From assembly GCF_003945545.1 (NCBI RefSeq), contig NZ_CP029617.1, positions 4,537,001 through 4,601,000 of the forward strand: a stretch of 64,000 nt of DNA, in the 5' to 3' direction. Both the position numbers and the translations under genes were made by a program. Positions 44,323 through 53,640 of this stretch are shown piece after piece. Position 1 is the stretch's first letter, and the number at the start of each line of letters is the position of its first letter. Below the pieces are notes generated by a model. The model was not told where the DNA came from. It made no database searches and worked only from the letters and a program-made list of their open reading frames with translations. The DNA comes from Streptomyces sp. WAC 01529 (GTDB lineage: Bacteria; Actinomycetota; Actinomycetes; Streptomycetales; Streptomycetaceae).

Positions 44323-44994
44323 ATGTCGATCCGCGTGATGCTCGTCGACGACCAGGTGCTGCTGCGCACCGGGTTCCGGATGGTGCTGGCCGCGCAGCCG
44401 GACATGGAGGTCGTCGCGGAGGCGGGTGACGGTGTCGAGGCCCTGGAGGTGCTGCGCGCGACCAAGGTCGACGTGGTGCTGATGGACGTACGCATGCCGA
44501 AGCTGGACGGCGTCGAGACGACCCGGCGCGTCTGCCAGGACCCGAACCCGCCGAAGGTGCTGATCCTGACCACCTTCGACCTCGACGAGTACGCCTTCTC
44601 GGGGCTGAAGGCGGGCGCCTCCGGGTTCATGCTCAAGGACGTGCCCCCGGGCGAGCTGCTCGCCGCGATCCGCTCCGTGCACAGCGGCGACGCGGTGGTC
44701 GCGCCCTCCACCACGCGCCGTCTGCTCGACCGCTTCGCGCCGATGCTGCCGAACGCGGGCGGGCAGCCGCAGCACAAGGAGCTGGAGCGCCTGACGGGCC
44801 GTGAGCGCGAGGTGATGGTCCTCGTCGCGCAGGGCCTGTCGAACGGCGAGATCGCGGCGCGGCTCGTCCTCTCGGAGGCCACCGTGAAGACGCACGTCGG
44901 CCGCATCCTGACCAAGCTGGGGCTGCGGGACCGGGTGCAGGTCGTGGTCCTCGCGTACGAGACGGGGCTCGTGCGGGCCGGGGGCAACTCCTAG
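44323..44994 (+). CDS. Response regulator, NarL/LuxR type
   Basis: A 223-residue regulator. The receiver domain has the acidic pair DD at 9-10, phospho-acceptor Asp55 in VVLMDVRMPK and the conserved Lys in GFMLKDVPP. The DNA-binding LuxR domain reads LTGREREVMVLVAQGLSNGE and ATVKTHVGRILTKLGLRDRV. The ATG at 44323 is preceded by AAGGGA; a TTG one codon earlier is also possible. It pairs with the upstream kinase. Confidence 0.94.
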   Translation: MSIRVMLVDDQVLLRTGFRMVLAAQPDMEVVAEAGDGVEALEVLRATKVDVVLMDVRMPKLDGVETTRRVCQDPNPPKVLILTTFDLDEYAFSGLKAGASGFMLKDVPPGELLAAIRSVHSGDAVVAPSTTRRLLDRFAPMLPNAGGQPQHKELERLTGREREVMVLVAQGLSNGEIAARLVLSEATVKTHVGRILTKLGLRDRVQVVVLAYETGLVRAGGNS

Positions 44995-45010
44995 GCCGCC
45001 CGGGCAGGCC

Positions 45011-46120
45011 CTAGCGCAGGACGCCCTCGATGAAGTCGCTGCCCAGCCGTGACACCACGCTGATGTCCAGCTGGTGCTGCACATAGCGCCCTCGGCGGCG
45101 CGTGGTGATCAGGTCGGCCTTCTTCAGGACGCTCAGGTGCCGGGATATCTCCGGCGCCGTCATGCCGTGCGCGTCGGCCAGCTCGCTGGTGGTGTACGAC
45201 CCGCGCGCGAGGTGGCGGCACAGGCGCATCCGCACTGGGTGGGCGAGCGCGGACATGCGGCGGGTCAGCTGCTCCACGGTGGGCGGGGCGGTGAGGCCGG
45301 GGGCGCTGATGGGGTACGTGATGGTGGCCTGCCAGTCCCTGCGGTGCAGCACCATCAGATGCGGCCAACCCAGGCTGGTCGGGACGAGCACCAGGCCGCC
45401 GGGGCCCGTGGTCGTATGCCCCGTGGTGATCTTGTCGACCGTGATGCGGTCGCCGCTCTCGTCCAGGGAGACCGCCCCGGATATCGCCTTCAGGGCCTCC
45501 GCAAGGCCCTTGCGCCGCAGCAGCTCGGTCTTGTGGCGGGCGTCCGCGGCCAGTTGATGGCTCAGCCGGGCCCAGGTGTCGGCGAAGAACGCGTCCTCGC
45601 AGTCCTCCAGGAGCTGGCGCAGCCACGCGCGCACGGCCGGTGGCTCGTCCAGGAGCCGCTGGGTGAACCGCACCTGCTGGGGGCCCCGGGCGGCCGCCAG
45701 GTCCAGCGCGCGCCGCTGCACGGCGGGGTCGCCCAGGATGGCGCGGTCCGGCTCCGAATGCGACGTCGACTGGCAGGTGAACTCCAGGGCGGCGTCCACG
45801 AACTGCTCGTCCGTCAGCTTGTCCAGCAGGTCCAGCTCCTCGGCGAGCGTGGCCCCGGGGAGCGCGCTCTGCCCCGGGATGCCCGCGAAGGGCGCGAACA
45901 CGTCCGAGAACGCCGAGCGCCACAGGAAGTCGGCCTCGCACAGACGGTCCGCCAGGCACGGCTCAAGGCGCGCAGAGACGGCCGTCACCCAGCCCTGGAG
46001 CCCCGGGTGGTGGCCCGGCTCGGAGAGCGCGTGCAGCGCCATGCCCAGCTCGGCGAGGGGCGAGGGCACGACATGGATCCGCTGGTGGGACAGCCCGCTG
46101 ATGTCGATGCTCACGCTCAT
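45011..46120 (-). CDS. ArsR-type helix-turn-helix regulator with DUF5937
   Basis: A 369-residue regulator. The N-terminal DUF5937 region (IHVVPSPLAELGMALHALSE) occupies most of the protein. A C-terminal winged helix (about 285-350: LTRRMSALAHPVRMRLCRHL, TTSELADAHGMTAPEISRHL, TTRRRGRYVQHQLD) is of the ArsR/SmtB type, with no obvious metal-ligand cysteines. The start at 46120 (MSVSIDISGL) matches the family. It is convergent with the response regulator, only 16 bp away. Confidence 0.87.
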   Translation of the reverse strand: MSVSIDISGLSHQRIHVVPSPLAELGMALHALSEPGHHPGLQGWVTAVSARLEPCLADRLCEADFLWRSAFSDVFAPFAGIPGQSALPGATLAEELDLLDKLTDEQFVDAALEFTCQSTSHSEPDRAILGDPAVQRRALDLAAARGPQQVRFTQRLLDEPPAVRAWLRQLLEDCEDAFFADTWARLSHQLAADARHKTELLRRKGLAEALKAISGAVSLDESGDRITVDKITTGHTTTGPGGLVLVPTSLGWPHLMVLHRRDWQATITYPISAPGLTAPPTVEQLTRRMSALAHPVRMRLCRHLARGSYTTSELADAHGMTAPEISRHLSVLKKADLITTRRRGRYVQHQLDISVVSRLGSDFIEGVLR

Positions 46121-46387
46121 GTCCCCATGGTGCACCGCGCCACTGACAGCGCGGCCGTCGATTGACGAGCGCCGTCAATCGACGCGACGGGGACGGGCTC
46201 ACGGGAGCACTCTGAGGTCATCGCCCGGAGCCGTCGAAGCCTCCGGGCCGCGTCCTCCCCCTCTCCACTCCCTCCCCCCTCCCCCTCTCTATTCCCCTCC
46301 CACTCCTCGCTCCCACGGGGCCATCCCTGGGACAGCGCGGCCCTTTAATGCCCGATAAGTAACACTTGTACCGAGAGGCGATACGTC
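46121..46387. other. Gap with a polypyrimidine tract and leader of the small gene
   Basis: A 267-bp non-coding gap. From 46254 to 46313 the plus strand is almost entirely C and T. Nearer the small gene there is an AT-richer stretch GATAAGTAACACTTGTAC (46354-46371), a likely promoter or leader region. Confidence 0.4.
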
Positions 46388-46633
46388 ATGAGCGTCACCC
46401 AGCAGTACCTGCTCGACACCTACCGGGCCGCCCAGCACGGCGAGCCGGCGGCGCCCGCGCCCGGCCACCACGACTGGCAGGTCGTCCGCGAGGTCCGCGA
46501 CTACGGCCGCTTCCGCGCGGTCGTGGAGGAACGCCCCGCCCGCGGCAGGCTCCGCGCCGCCCTGGCCCGCCTCGCGCGAGGCGGCCGCCTCAGCGGGGGA
46601 GCCGTCGCACGAACTCCGCGACCGCTTCCTTGA
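46388..46633 (+). CDS. Small uncharacterised protein
   Basis: An 81-residue basic protein beginning MSVTQQYLLDTYRAAQHGEP. It has no signal peptide or membrane helix, and the C-terminal half is Arg/Ala-rich. A GAGAGG-like site precedes the ATG. Its last 44 bases overlap the 3' end of the convergent aldolase-like gene, so the two transcripts are complementary there. The conserved-looking N terminus (YLLDTYRAAQ, HDWQVVREVRDYGRFRAV) supports a real gene; the function is unknown. Confidence 0.6.
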   Translation: MSVTQQYLLDTYRAAQHGEPAAPAPGHHDWQVVREVRDYGRFRAVVEERPARGRLRAALARLARGGRLSGGAVARTPRPLP

Positions 46634-47735
46634 CGTCGTCGGCCGTCCATCCCAGGCCCTCCTCGGTCACGGTGACCTCCGTGACCGAGAGGCCGGGCGG
46701 CCCGTCCGCGGACCAGCGGCCGAACAGAAAGGTCTTCGTCTCCTCGGCCTGCCCCAGTGCGGCCTCCTCCAGCACGCCGGGCGCGTACGGCAGCCACACC
46801 TGGAACTGGTGGGTGTGCGGCCGCCGCGGATGTACGCGCGACCAGGGCACCCCGGCTGCCGTGAACCCCTCGTGCAGCGCCTGTGCCACCACGCGCGCGT
46901 GGGCGACGTAATCGGGCAGGCGCGGCAGGACCCGTTCCAGGCCGAGCAGGGCCGAGACAGCGGTCGGGAACTGCTGGAACAGCCGTCCCCCGTACCGGTG
47001 GAGCCACACCCTCGCCTCCTCGACCAGCGTGTGCGGCCCGGCGAGCGCGGCCCCGCTCAACCCCTCCAGGGACTTGTAGAACGACACGTACACGGTGTCC
47101 GCGAGCCCCGCGATCTCCGTCAAGGGGCGGCCGAAGTGCTGCGTGCACTCCCACAGGCGGGCGCCGTCGATGTGCACGACCGCGTCCCGTTCGCGTGCCG
47201 CCTCCACGACCGCCTCCAGCTCCTCCCATGAGGGCAGGACGAAACCGGCGTCCCGGAGCGGAAGTTCTAGCATCAACGCCCCGAAGGGCTCGGGAAAGTC
47301 GCGCACTTCATCGGCCGTGGGCAGGCGCGGCTCGTCCGTGGGGTGCACCGTGCGCAGTCCGCTGACCGTGGGGAAGGCGTCCCCTTCGTGGAGTTCGGGG
47401 TGCGCCCTGGGGTGCAGCGCCACGGTCGCGTTCCCGGTGCGGCCCGCCCAGCAGCGCAGGGCGACCTGCTGGGCCATCGTGCCGGTCGGGAAGAAGACGG
47501 CCGCCTCCTTGCCGAGCAGGCGCGCGACCCGCTCCTCCAGGGTGGCGACGACACCGTCCCCGTAGACATCGGACGCCTCGTCCGCGCCGACGATCCCAGG
47601 AGCGGCCGCCGCGAGCGCCGAGAACCGTTCGGTCAGCGGGATGTGCAGGGGCGAGCGGTGCAGGGTGCGGGTGGCCGCACGGGCCGCCGCCGAGCGCCTG
47701 GCACGGGTGTCCTGTGTCGCTTCGTTCGCAGTCAT
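46590..47735 (-). CDS. Threonine aldolase/beta-eliminating lyase family enzyme
   Basis: A 381-residue PLP-dependent fold type I enzyme. Family features are DVYGDGVVATLEERVARLLG, the aldolase-like FFPTGTMAQQVALRCWAGRT, VVHIDGARLWECTQHFGRPL and the PLP lysine in VSFYKSLEGLSGAALAG. Low-specificity L-threonine aldolases cleave threonine to glycine and acetaldehyde. The substrate of this branch is not certain. It is transcribed divergently from the cofactor operon. Confidence 0.86.
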   Translation of the reverse strand: MTANEATQDTRARRSAAARAATRTLHRSPLHIPLTERFSALAAAAPGIVGADEASDVYGDGVVATLEERVARLLGKEAAVFFPTGTMAQQVALRCWAGRTGNATVALHPRAHPELHEGDAFPTVSGLRTVHPTDEPRLPTADEVRDFPEPFGALMLELPLRDAGFVLPSWEELEAVVEAARERDAVVHIDGARLWECTQHFGRPLTEIAGLADTVYVSFYKSLEGLSGAALAGPHTLVEEARVWLHRYGGRLFQQFPTAVSALLGLERVLPRLPDYVAHARVVAQALHEGFTAAGVPWSRVHPRRPHTHQFQVWLPYAPGVLEEAALGQAEETKTFLFGRWSADGPPGLSVTEVTVTEEGLGWTADDVKEAVAEFVRRLPR

Positions 47736-47881
47736 CCTCCGAGAATGGCCCGCCCGGCGGCACCAGTCATATGAATAGCCACAGCCTGTGGACAGCGGAA
47801 GACGCGGCGCCGACCAATCGCGTTAGCATGACGAGAAATCGTCCGGTACCCCGAGCGGACTGGAACGGAAGGCGTCATCGC

Positions 47882-48820
47882 GTGAACGCATCGCATCAGC
47901 CAGACCCGCGGGAGCGCCCCGCGAGGCTCACGGTGGGAGTCGTGGGAGCGGGCCGCGTCGGCCCCGCGCTCGCCGCGGCGCTCCAGCTCGCCGGGCACCG
48001 CCCGGTGGCCGCGTCCGGGGTCTCCGACGCCTCCGTGCGCCGCGCCGCCGCCATGCTGCCCGACGTGCCCCTCGTCCCTCCCGCCGAGGTCCTGGAGCGG
48101 GCCGATCTGGTGCTCCTGACCGTGCCCGACGACGCCCTGCCCGGCCTGGTCGAAGGCCTCGCGGAGACCGGCGCGGTCCGCCCCGGCCAGCTCCTCGTGC
48201 ACACCTCCGGGCGGTACGGCACCAAGGTCCTCGACCCCGCCCTGCGGGCCGGCGCCCTGCCGCTCGCGCTGCACCCCGCCATGACGTTCACCGGCACCCC
48301 CGTCGACGTCCAGCGCCTGGCCGGATGCTCCTTCGGCGTGACCGCGCCCGAGGAGCTGAGGCTGGCCGCGGAGGCCCTGGTCATCGAGATGGGCGGCGAG
48401 CCCGAGTGGATCGCCGAGGAGAACCGCCCGCTGTACCACGCGGCGCTCGCCCTGGGCGCGAACCACCTGGTCACCCTGGTCGCCGAATCCATGGAGCTGC
48501 TGCGCGACGCGGGCGTGGAGGCCCCCGACCGGATGCTCGGCCCGCTGCTCGGCGCCGCCCTGGACAACGCGCTGCGGTCGGGCGACGCGGCCCTCACCGG
48601 CCCCGTCGCACGCGGCGACGCCGGTACGGTCGCCGCCCACGTCGCCGAGTTGCGCAAGCACGCCCCGCAGACCGTCGCCGGATATCTGGCGATGGCCCGC
48701 GCCACCGCCGACCGCGCCCTCGCCCACGGACTGCTCAAGCCCGAGCTGGCCGAAGACCTCCTCGGCGTACTCGCCAACGGCGCCGACGGGACCGGCGGAG
48801 CCGAAGGAGGCAGCCGATGA
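47882..48820 (+). CDS. Rossmann-fold DUF2520 protein (first gene of the pantothenate/NAD operon)
   Basis: A 312-residue dehydrogenase-like protein. The nucleotide-binding motif VGVVGAGRVGPALAAALQLA is followed by LVLLTVPDDALPGLVEGLAE, LVHTSGRYGTKVLDPALRAG and LPLALHPAMTFTGTP. The DUF2520 C-terminal domain (about 185-300) resembles that of ketopantoate reductase-like proteins. It is regularly found next to panC in actinobacteria, so it may act in pantothenate synthesis, but this is inference. The GTG at 47882 is used, and the stop overlaps the panC ATG. Confidence 0.86.
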   Translation: MNASHQPDPRERPARLTVGVVGAGRVGPALAAALQLAGHRPVAASGVSDASVRRAAAMLPDVPLVPPAEVLERADLVLLTVPDDALPGLVEGLAETGAVRPGQLLVHTSGRYGTKVLDPALRAGALPLALHPAMTFTGTPVDVQRLAGCSFGVTAPEELRLAAEALVIEMGGEPEWIAEENRPLYHAALALGANHLVTLVAESMELLRDAGVEAPDRMLGPLLGAALDNALRSGDAALTGPVARGDAGTVAAHVAELRKHAPQTVAGYLAMARATADRALAHGLLKPELAEDLLGVLANGADGTGGAEGGSR

Positions 48821-49821
48821 CCACCGCCCTCCTGCACACCGCCGACTCCCTGCGCACCCGCGCGCGTGACGGCCGCCGAACCGTCGTCATGACCATGGGC
48901 GCCCTGCACGACGGGCACGCCTCGCTGATCCGCGCGGCCCGCCGTATCGCGGGCCCCCAGGGCGAGGTCGTCGTCACGGTCTTCGTGAACCCCCTCCAGT
49001 TCGGCGCCGGAGAGGACCTCGACCGCTACCCCCGCACCCTCGACGCCGACGTCAAGATCGCCGAGCAGGCGGGCGCGGACGTCGTGTTCGCCCCCGGCGT
49101 CGAGGAGGTCTACCCCGGCGGAGAGCCCCAGGTCCGGGTGAGCGCGGGCCCCATGGGCACGGTCCTCGAAGGGGCCACGCGCCCCGGACACTTCGACGGC
49201 ATGCTCACCGTCGTCGCCAAGCTGCTGCACCTCACCCGGCCCGACGTGGCCCTGTTCGGGCAGAAGGACGCCCAGCAGCTCGCCCTGATCCGCCGTATGA
49301 CCCGCGATCTGAACTTCGACGTGGAGATCGTCGGCGTCCCCACCGTGCGCGAGGACGACGGTCTGGCCCTCTCCAGCCGCAACCGCTACCTCTCGCCGGA
49401 AGAGCGGCGCACCGCGCTCTGCCTCTCCCGGGCGCTCTTCGCGGGCCGCGACCGGCACGCCGCGCAGGAGGCGCTGCGCGCCCGCGCCGCGAGCGCGCCC
49501 GCCACGCTCGCGCGTGCCGACGCCCTCAGCGCGATCGGCGAGTCCCGCGCGGCGGCCGACGCCCACGCCGTGGCGCAGTCCGCGGCGCCCTCGGCGCCCG
49601 GCGGGCCCGCCGCCGTCGTCGCCGCCGCCCGGCAGGTCCTCGACGACGCCGCACGCCTGAGCCCCCCGCTCGAGCTGGACTACGTGGCGCTCGTGGACCC
49701 CGCCGACTTCACCGAGGTCCGCCCGGGCCACACCGGCGACGCCGTACTCGCCGTGGCCGCCAAGGTCGGCTCGACCCGGCTGATCGACAACCTCCCGCTG
49801 ACCTTCGGAGCCGCCGTATGA
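48817..49821 (+). CDS. panC: Pantothenate synthetase
   Basis: A 334-residue enzyme joining pantoate and beta-alanine with ATP. VMTMGALHDGHASLIRAAR has the HxGH motif, FVNPLQFGAGEDLDRYPRT and LFGQKDAQQLALIRRM are conserved, and the KMSKS-equivalent lies in LALSSRNRYLSPEER. It is about 40-50 residues longer than typical PanC because of an Ala-rich insert at about 225-265. ATGA overlaps link it to both neighbours. Confidence 0.96.
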   Translation: MTTALLHTADSLRTRARDGRRTVVMTMGALHDGHASLIRAARRIAGPQGEVVVTVFVNPLQFGAGEDLDRYPRTLDADVKIAEQAGADVVFAPGVEEVYPGGEPQVRVSAGPMGTVLEGATRPGHFDGMLTVVAKLLHLTRPDVALFGQKDAQQLALIRRMTRDLNFDVEIVGVPTVREDDGLALSSRNRYLSPEERRTALCLSRALFAGRDRHAAQEALRARAASAPATLARADALSAIGESRAAADAHAVAQSAAPSAPGGPAAVVAAARQVLDDAARLSPPLELDYVALVDPADFTEVRPGHTGDAVLAVAAKVGSTRLIDNLPLTFGAAV

Positions 49822-51539
49822 GTGCCACCGGAATACGGCTGCACGCCCCCGCGCCGGGTTGGTCCCTGGACGCCGACATCGTCGTCGTCGGCTCCGGAGT
49901 GGCCGGTCTGACCGCCGCGCTGCGCTGCTCGGCCGCCGGCCTGCGGACGGTCGTGGTGACCAAGGCCCGCCTGGACGACGGCTCCACGCGCTGGGCCCAG
50001 GGCGGCATCGCCGCGGCGCTCGGCGAGGGCGACACCCCCGAACAGCACCTGGAGGACACGCTGGTGGCGGGCGTGGGCCTGTGCGACGAGGAGGCCGTGC
50101 GCACCCTCGTCACCGAGGGCCCCGACGCCGTACGCCGCCTCATCGAGACCGGCGCCCACTTCGACACCGGCCCTGAGGGCGCCATCGAGCTGACCCGCGA
50201 GGGCGGCCACCACCGCCGCCGCATCGCGCACGCGGGCGGCGACGCGACCGGCGCGGAGATCTCCCGCGCCCTCGTCGAGGCGGTACGCGCGCGTGGCATC
50301 CCGACCGTCGAGAACGCCCTGGTGCTCGACCTCCTGACGGACGCCGACGGCCGCACCGCCGGCGTCTCCCTGCACGTCATGGGAGAGGGCCAGCACGACG
50401 GCGTGGGCGCCGTCCACGCCCCCGCGGTGGTCCTCGCCACCGGTGGCATGGGCCAGGTCTTCGCGGCGACCACCAACCCGTCCGTGTCCACCGGCGACGG
50501 CGTCGCGCTCGCCCTGCGCGCGGGCGCCGAGGTCTCCGACCTCGAATTCGTGCAGTTCCACCCCACCGTGCTCTTCCTCGGCTCCGACGCCGAGGGCCAG
50601 CAGCCGCTGGTCTCCGAAGCGGTGCGGGGCGAGGGCGCGCACCTCGTCGACGCCGACGGCGTGCGCTTCATGGTCGGCCAGCACGAGCTGGCCGAGCTGG
50701 CCCCCCGCGACATCGTCGCCAAGGGCATCACGCGCCGCATGCAGGAGCAGGGCACCGATCACATGTACCTGGACGCCCGGCACTTCGGCGCCCACATGTG
50801 GGAGAACCGCTTCCCGACGATCCTCGCCGCCTGCCGCGCCCACGGCATCGACCCGGTCACCGAGCCCATCCCCGTCTCCCCGGCCGCGCACTACGCCTCC
50901 GGAGGCGTCCGCACCGACCCGCACGGCCGCACCACCGTCCCGGGCCTGTACGCCTGCGGAGAGGTCGCCTGCACCGGCGTGCACGGCGCCAACCGCCTCG
51001 CCTCCAACTCCCTCCTCGAAGGCCTCGTCTACGCCGAGCGGATCGCCGCCGACATCGCGGCCCAGCACGCCGAGAACGCCCTCCGCGCGCGCGTGCCCGC
51101 CCCCGTCGCCCAGCCGGAGACCCCGACCCACCCCCTGCTCCCGCCCGAGGCCCGCTTCGCCATCCAGCGCGTCATGACCGAGGGCGCCGGTGTGCTGCGC
51201 TCGGCCGCGTCCCTCACGGAGGCGGCCGCCCGGCTGGCCCGCATCCACGCCGAGGCCGCGGGCGCGCTCGCCGAGGACGGCAAGACCGCCGAGCCCGGCG
51301 TCGACACCTGGGAGACCACCAACCTCCTGTGCGTCGCCCGCGTCCTGGTCGCCGCCGCCCAGCGCCGCGAGGAGACCCGCGGCTGCCACTGGCGCGAGGA
51401 CCACGCCGACCGCGACGACGAGGTCTGGCGGCGCCACATCGTCGTACGCCTGAACCCGGACAGGACCCTCGCGGCCCACACCACCGAGACCGCAGACTTC
51501 CCTCCCACCCGTCCCACTCCCAGTCCCCAGGAGCAGTGA
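49818..51539 (+). CDS. nadB: L-aspartate oxidase
   Basis: A 573-residue FAD enzyme converting aspartate to iminoaspartate in NAD synthesis. The FAD-binding motif VVGSGVAGLTAALRCSAAGL is N-terminal, with TRWAQGGIAAAL, LEFVQFHPTVLF, HYASGGVRTD and VHGANRLASNSLLEGLVYAE as further family motifs. The ATG overlaps the panC stop. Quinolinate synthase (nadA) is not in the window, so the pathway is completed elsewhere. Confidence 0.95.
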   Translation: MSATGIRLHAPAPGWSLDADIVVVGSGVAGLTAALRCSAAGLRTVVVTKARLDDGSTRWAQGGIAAALGEGDTPEQHLEDTLVAGVGLCDEEAVRTLVTEGPDAVRRLIETGAHFDTGPEGAIELTREGGHHRRRIAHAGGDATGAEISRALVEAVRARGIPTVENALVLDLLTDADGRTAGVSLHVMGEGQHDGVGAVHAPAVVLATGGMGQVFAATTNPSVSTGDGVALALRAGAEVSDLEFVQFHPTVLFLGSDAEGQQPLVSEAVRGEGAHLVDADGVRFMVGQHELAELAPRDIVAKGITRRMQEQGTDHMYLDARHFGAHMWENRFPTILAACRAHGIDPVTEPIPVSPAAHYASGGVRTDPHGRTTVPGLYACGEVACTGVHGANRLASNSLLEGLVYAERIAADIAAQHAENALRARVPAPVAQPETPTHPLLPPEARFAIQRVMTEGAGVLRSAASLTEAAARLARIHAEAAGALAEDGKTAEPGVDTWETTNLLCVARVLVAAAQRREETRGCHWREDHADRDDEVWRRHIVVRLNPDRTLAAHTTETADFPPTRPTPSPQEQ

Positions 51540-51541
51540 CC

Positions 51542-52531
51542 GTGAGCACCCCCGACGACCTCCCCCTCACCCCCGCCGGCGGTGGCTGCGGCGATGCCTG
51601 CGGCTGCGGCGGCGACGACGCGTTCGACCCCCTGGAGTGCGGTCTCGACCCCGCTCTCGCGCGACTGCTCGCCGAGGCGGGCCTCGACCCCCTCCAGATC
51701 GAGGACATCGCGCACATGGCCATCGAGGAGGACCTGGCGGGCGGCGTGGACGTGACCACGGTCGCCACCATCCCCGAGGACGCCGTCGCCACCGCCGACT
51801 TCACCGCGCGCGAGGCGGGCACCGTCGCGGGTCTGCGCGTCGCGGAGGCGGTCATGTCCGTCGTATGCGAAGAGGAGTTCGAGGTCGAGCGGCACGTCGA
51901 GGACGGTGACCGCGTCGAGGCGGGCGACACGCTGCTGAGCGTCACCACCCGCACCCGCGACCTGCTCACCGGCGAGCGCAGCGCCCTGAACATCCTGTGC
52001 CGCCTCTCCGGCATCGCGACCGCCACGCGCGCGTGGGCGGACGTTCTCGACGGCACGAAGGCGAAGGTCCGCGACACCCGCAAGACGACGCCGGGCTACC
52101 GCGCCCTGGAGAAGTACGCCGTGCGCATGGGCGGCGGCGTCAACCACCGCATGTCGCTCTCCGACGCGGCGCTCGTCAAGGACAACCACGTGGTCGCCGC
52201 GGGCGGCGTGGCGCAGGCCTTCAAGGCCGTACGCGAGCAGTTCCCCGACGTGCCGATCGAGGTCGAGGTCGACACGCTCCACCAGCTGCGCGAGGTCGTG
52301 GACGCGGGCGCCGACCTGATCCTCCTGGACAACTTCACGCCGGGCGAGACCGGGGAGGCCGTCGCCCTCGTCGGCGGCCGCGCCTTCCTGGAGTCCTCGG
52401 GCCGCCTCACCCTGGAGAACGCCCGCGCGTATGCCGACACGGGCGTCGACTATCTGGCGGTGGGCGCCCTGACCCACTCCTCCCCGATCCTCGACATCGG
52501 CCTCGACCTGCGGGAAGCGGTGCGTGACTGA
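51542..52531 (+). CDS. nadC: Nicotinate-nucleotide pyrophosphorylase (carboxylating) with a Cys-rich N terminus
   Basis: A 329-residue quinolinate phosphoribosyltransferase. The C-terminal catalytic part has KVRDTRKTTPGYRALEKYAV, GGVNHRMSLSDAALVKDNHV and VEVDTLHQLREVVDAGADLI. The first 40 residues are unusual: GGGCGDACGCGGDDAFDPLE followed by CGLDP has four cysteines, as if it could bind a metal or cluster. The GTG at 51542 follows an AGGAG site by eight bases; the stop overlaps coaX (TGATG). Confidence 0.94.
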   Translation: MSTPDDLPLTPAGGGCGDACGCGGDDAFDPLECGLDPALARLLAEAGLDPLQIEDIAHMAIEEDLAGGVDVTTVATIPEDAVATADFTAREAGTVAGLRVAEAVMSVVCEEEFEVERHVEDGDRVEAGDTLLSVTTRTRDLLTGERSALNILCRLSGIATATRAWADVLDGTKAKVRDTRKTTPGYRALEKYAVRMGGGVNHRMSLSDAALVKDNHVVAAGGVAQAFKAVREQFPDVPIEVEVDTLHQLREVVDAGADLILLDNFTPGETGEAVALVGGRAFLESSGRLTLENARAYADTGVDYLAVGALTHSSPILDIGLDLREAVRD

Positions 52532-53337
52532 TGCTGCTGACGATCGACGTGGGGAACACGCACACCGTCCTCGGCCTCTTCGACGGCGAGGACATCGTCG
52601 AGCACTGGCGCATCTCCACCGACGCCCGCCGCACGGCGGACGAACTGGCCGTGCTGCTCAACGGCCTGATGGGCATGCACCCGCTGCTCGGCGAGGAGCT
52701 GGGCGACGGCATCGACGGCATCGCGATCTGCTCGACCGTCCCCTCGGTCCTGCACGAGCTGCGCGAGGTGACGCGCCGCTACTACGGAGACGTGCCCGCC
52801 GTCCTGGTGGAGCCCGGCATCAAGACCGGCGTCCCGATCCTCATGGACAACCCCAAGGAGGTCGGCGCCGACCGCATCATCAACGCGGTCGCGGCGGTCG
52901 AGCTGTACGGCGGCCCGGCGATCGTCGTCGACTTCGGCACGGCCACGACGTTCGACGCGGTCTCCGCGCGCGGGGAGTACGCGGGTGGCGTCATCGCCCC
53001 CGGCATCGAGATCTCCGTGGAGGCCCTGGGGGTACGCGGCGCGCAGCTCCGCAAGATCGAGCTGGCACGCCCGCGGAGCGTCATCGGCAAGAACACCGTC
53101 GAGGCCATGCAGGCGGGCATCCTGTACGGGTTCGCGGGCCAGGTCGACGGGGTCGTGAACCGGATGGCGCGCGAGCTGGTGGGCACGGGCGGTGACCCCG
53201 AGGACGTCACGGTGATCGCGACGGGTGGGCTGGCGCCGATGGTGCTGGGGGAGGCGTCGGTGATCGATGAGCACGAGCCGTGGCTCACGCTTATCGGGCT
53301 TCGCCTGGTCTACGAACGGAACGTCTCCCGAGCTTAG
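52531..53337 (+). CDS. coaX: Type III pantothenate kinase
   Basis: A 268-residue ASKHA-fold kinase for the first step of CoA synthesis. The phosphate-binding motif LTIDVGNTHTVLGLFDG, GADRIINAVAAVELYG, the catalytic Asp in IVVDFGTATTFDAVS and GGVIAPGIEISVEAL are present. It uses the pantothenate made by PanC in the same operon. The start codon overlaps the nadC stop. Confidence 0.96.
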   Translation: MLLTIDVGNTHTVLGLFDGEDIVEHWRISTDARRTADELAVLLNGLMGMHPLLGEELGDGIDGIAICSTVPSVLHELREVTRRYYGDVPAVLVEPGIKTGVPILMDNPKEVGADRIINAVAAVELYGGPAIVVDFGTATTFDAVSARGEYAGGVIAPGIEISVEALGVRGAQLRKIELARPRSVIGKNTVEAMQAGILYGFAGQVDGVVNRMARELVGTGGDPEDVTVIATGGLAPMVLGEASVIDEHEPWLTLIGLRLVYERNVSRA

Positions 53338-53640
53338 GGGCTGGCGGGGCCCCTGGCGGGGGACAGGTGATCTCGCACCTTCGCGCCGTCGTGGCCCCCC
53401 TATCCCGCCGCTCCGCGGCGGATGCTTCCCACCCACCCACCCGTTTGCCCCGCGCCGCAGGGGCGGAAGGTAGGGCGAGGGGTGGGATTGCCCCCGCGGC
53501 CCCGCCCCCCCCAGACGAACGCAAGGCGAAACCCCGCCCAAGGCGCCCCCGCCAGAACCGGCGCAGACCGAGCCCCAACACGACCCGCCCGCACCCCCCT
53601 GATAAGCCGATTTTGTCCGTTTGGCGCGTATCGTCTCCCC
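53338..53640. other. 303-bp intergenic region occupied by the dispersed repeat
   Basis: Contains copy 2 of the dispersed repeat (53401-53560). GATTTTGTCCGTTTGGC (53610-53626) near its right end is AT-richer and may be the promoter of the next gene. The pentamer-rich TTTTGTCCGTT also appears at 62956-62966. Confidence 0.5.
53401..53560. repeat. Dispersed intergenic repeat, copy 2
   Basis: The core at 53403-53430 is identical to 1933-1960 (TCCCGCCGCTCCGCGGCGG, then ATGCTTCCC). CACCCACCC runs and the 3' module (53491-53560, with AAGGCG, CCCAAGGCGCC and GCCAGAACC) also match copy 1. The copy lies after coaX and could end its transcript, since the core folds into a CCGCCGC/GCGGCGG hairpin. Confidence 0.6.
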
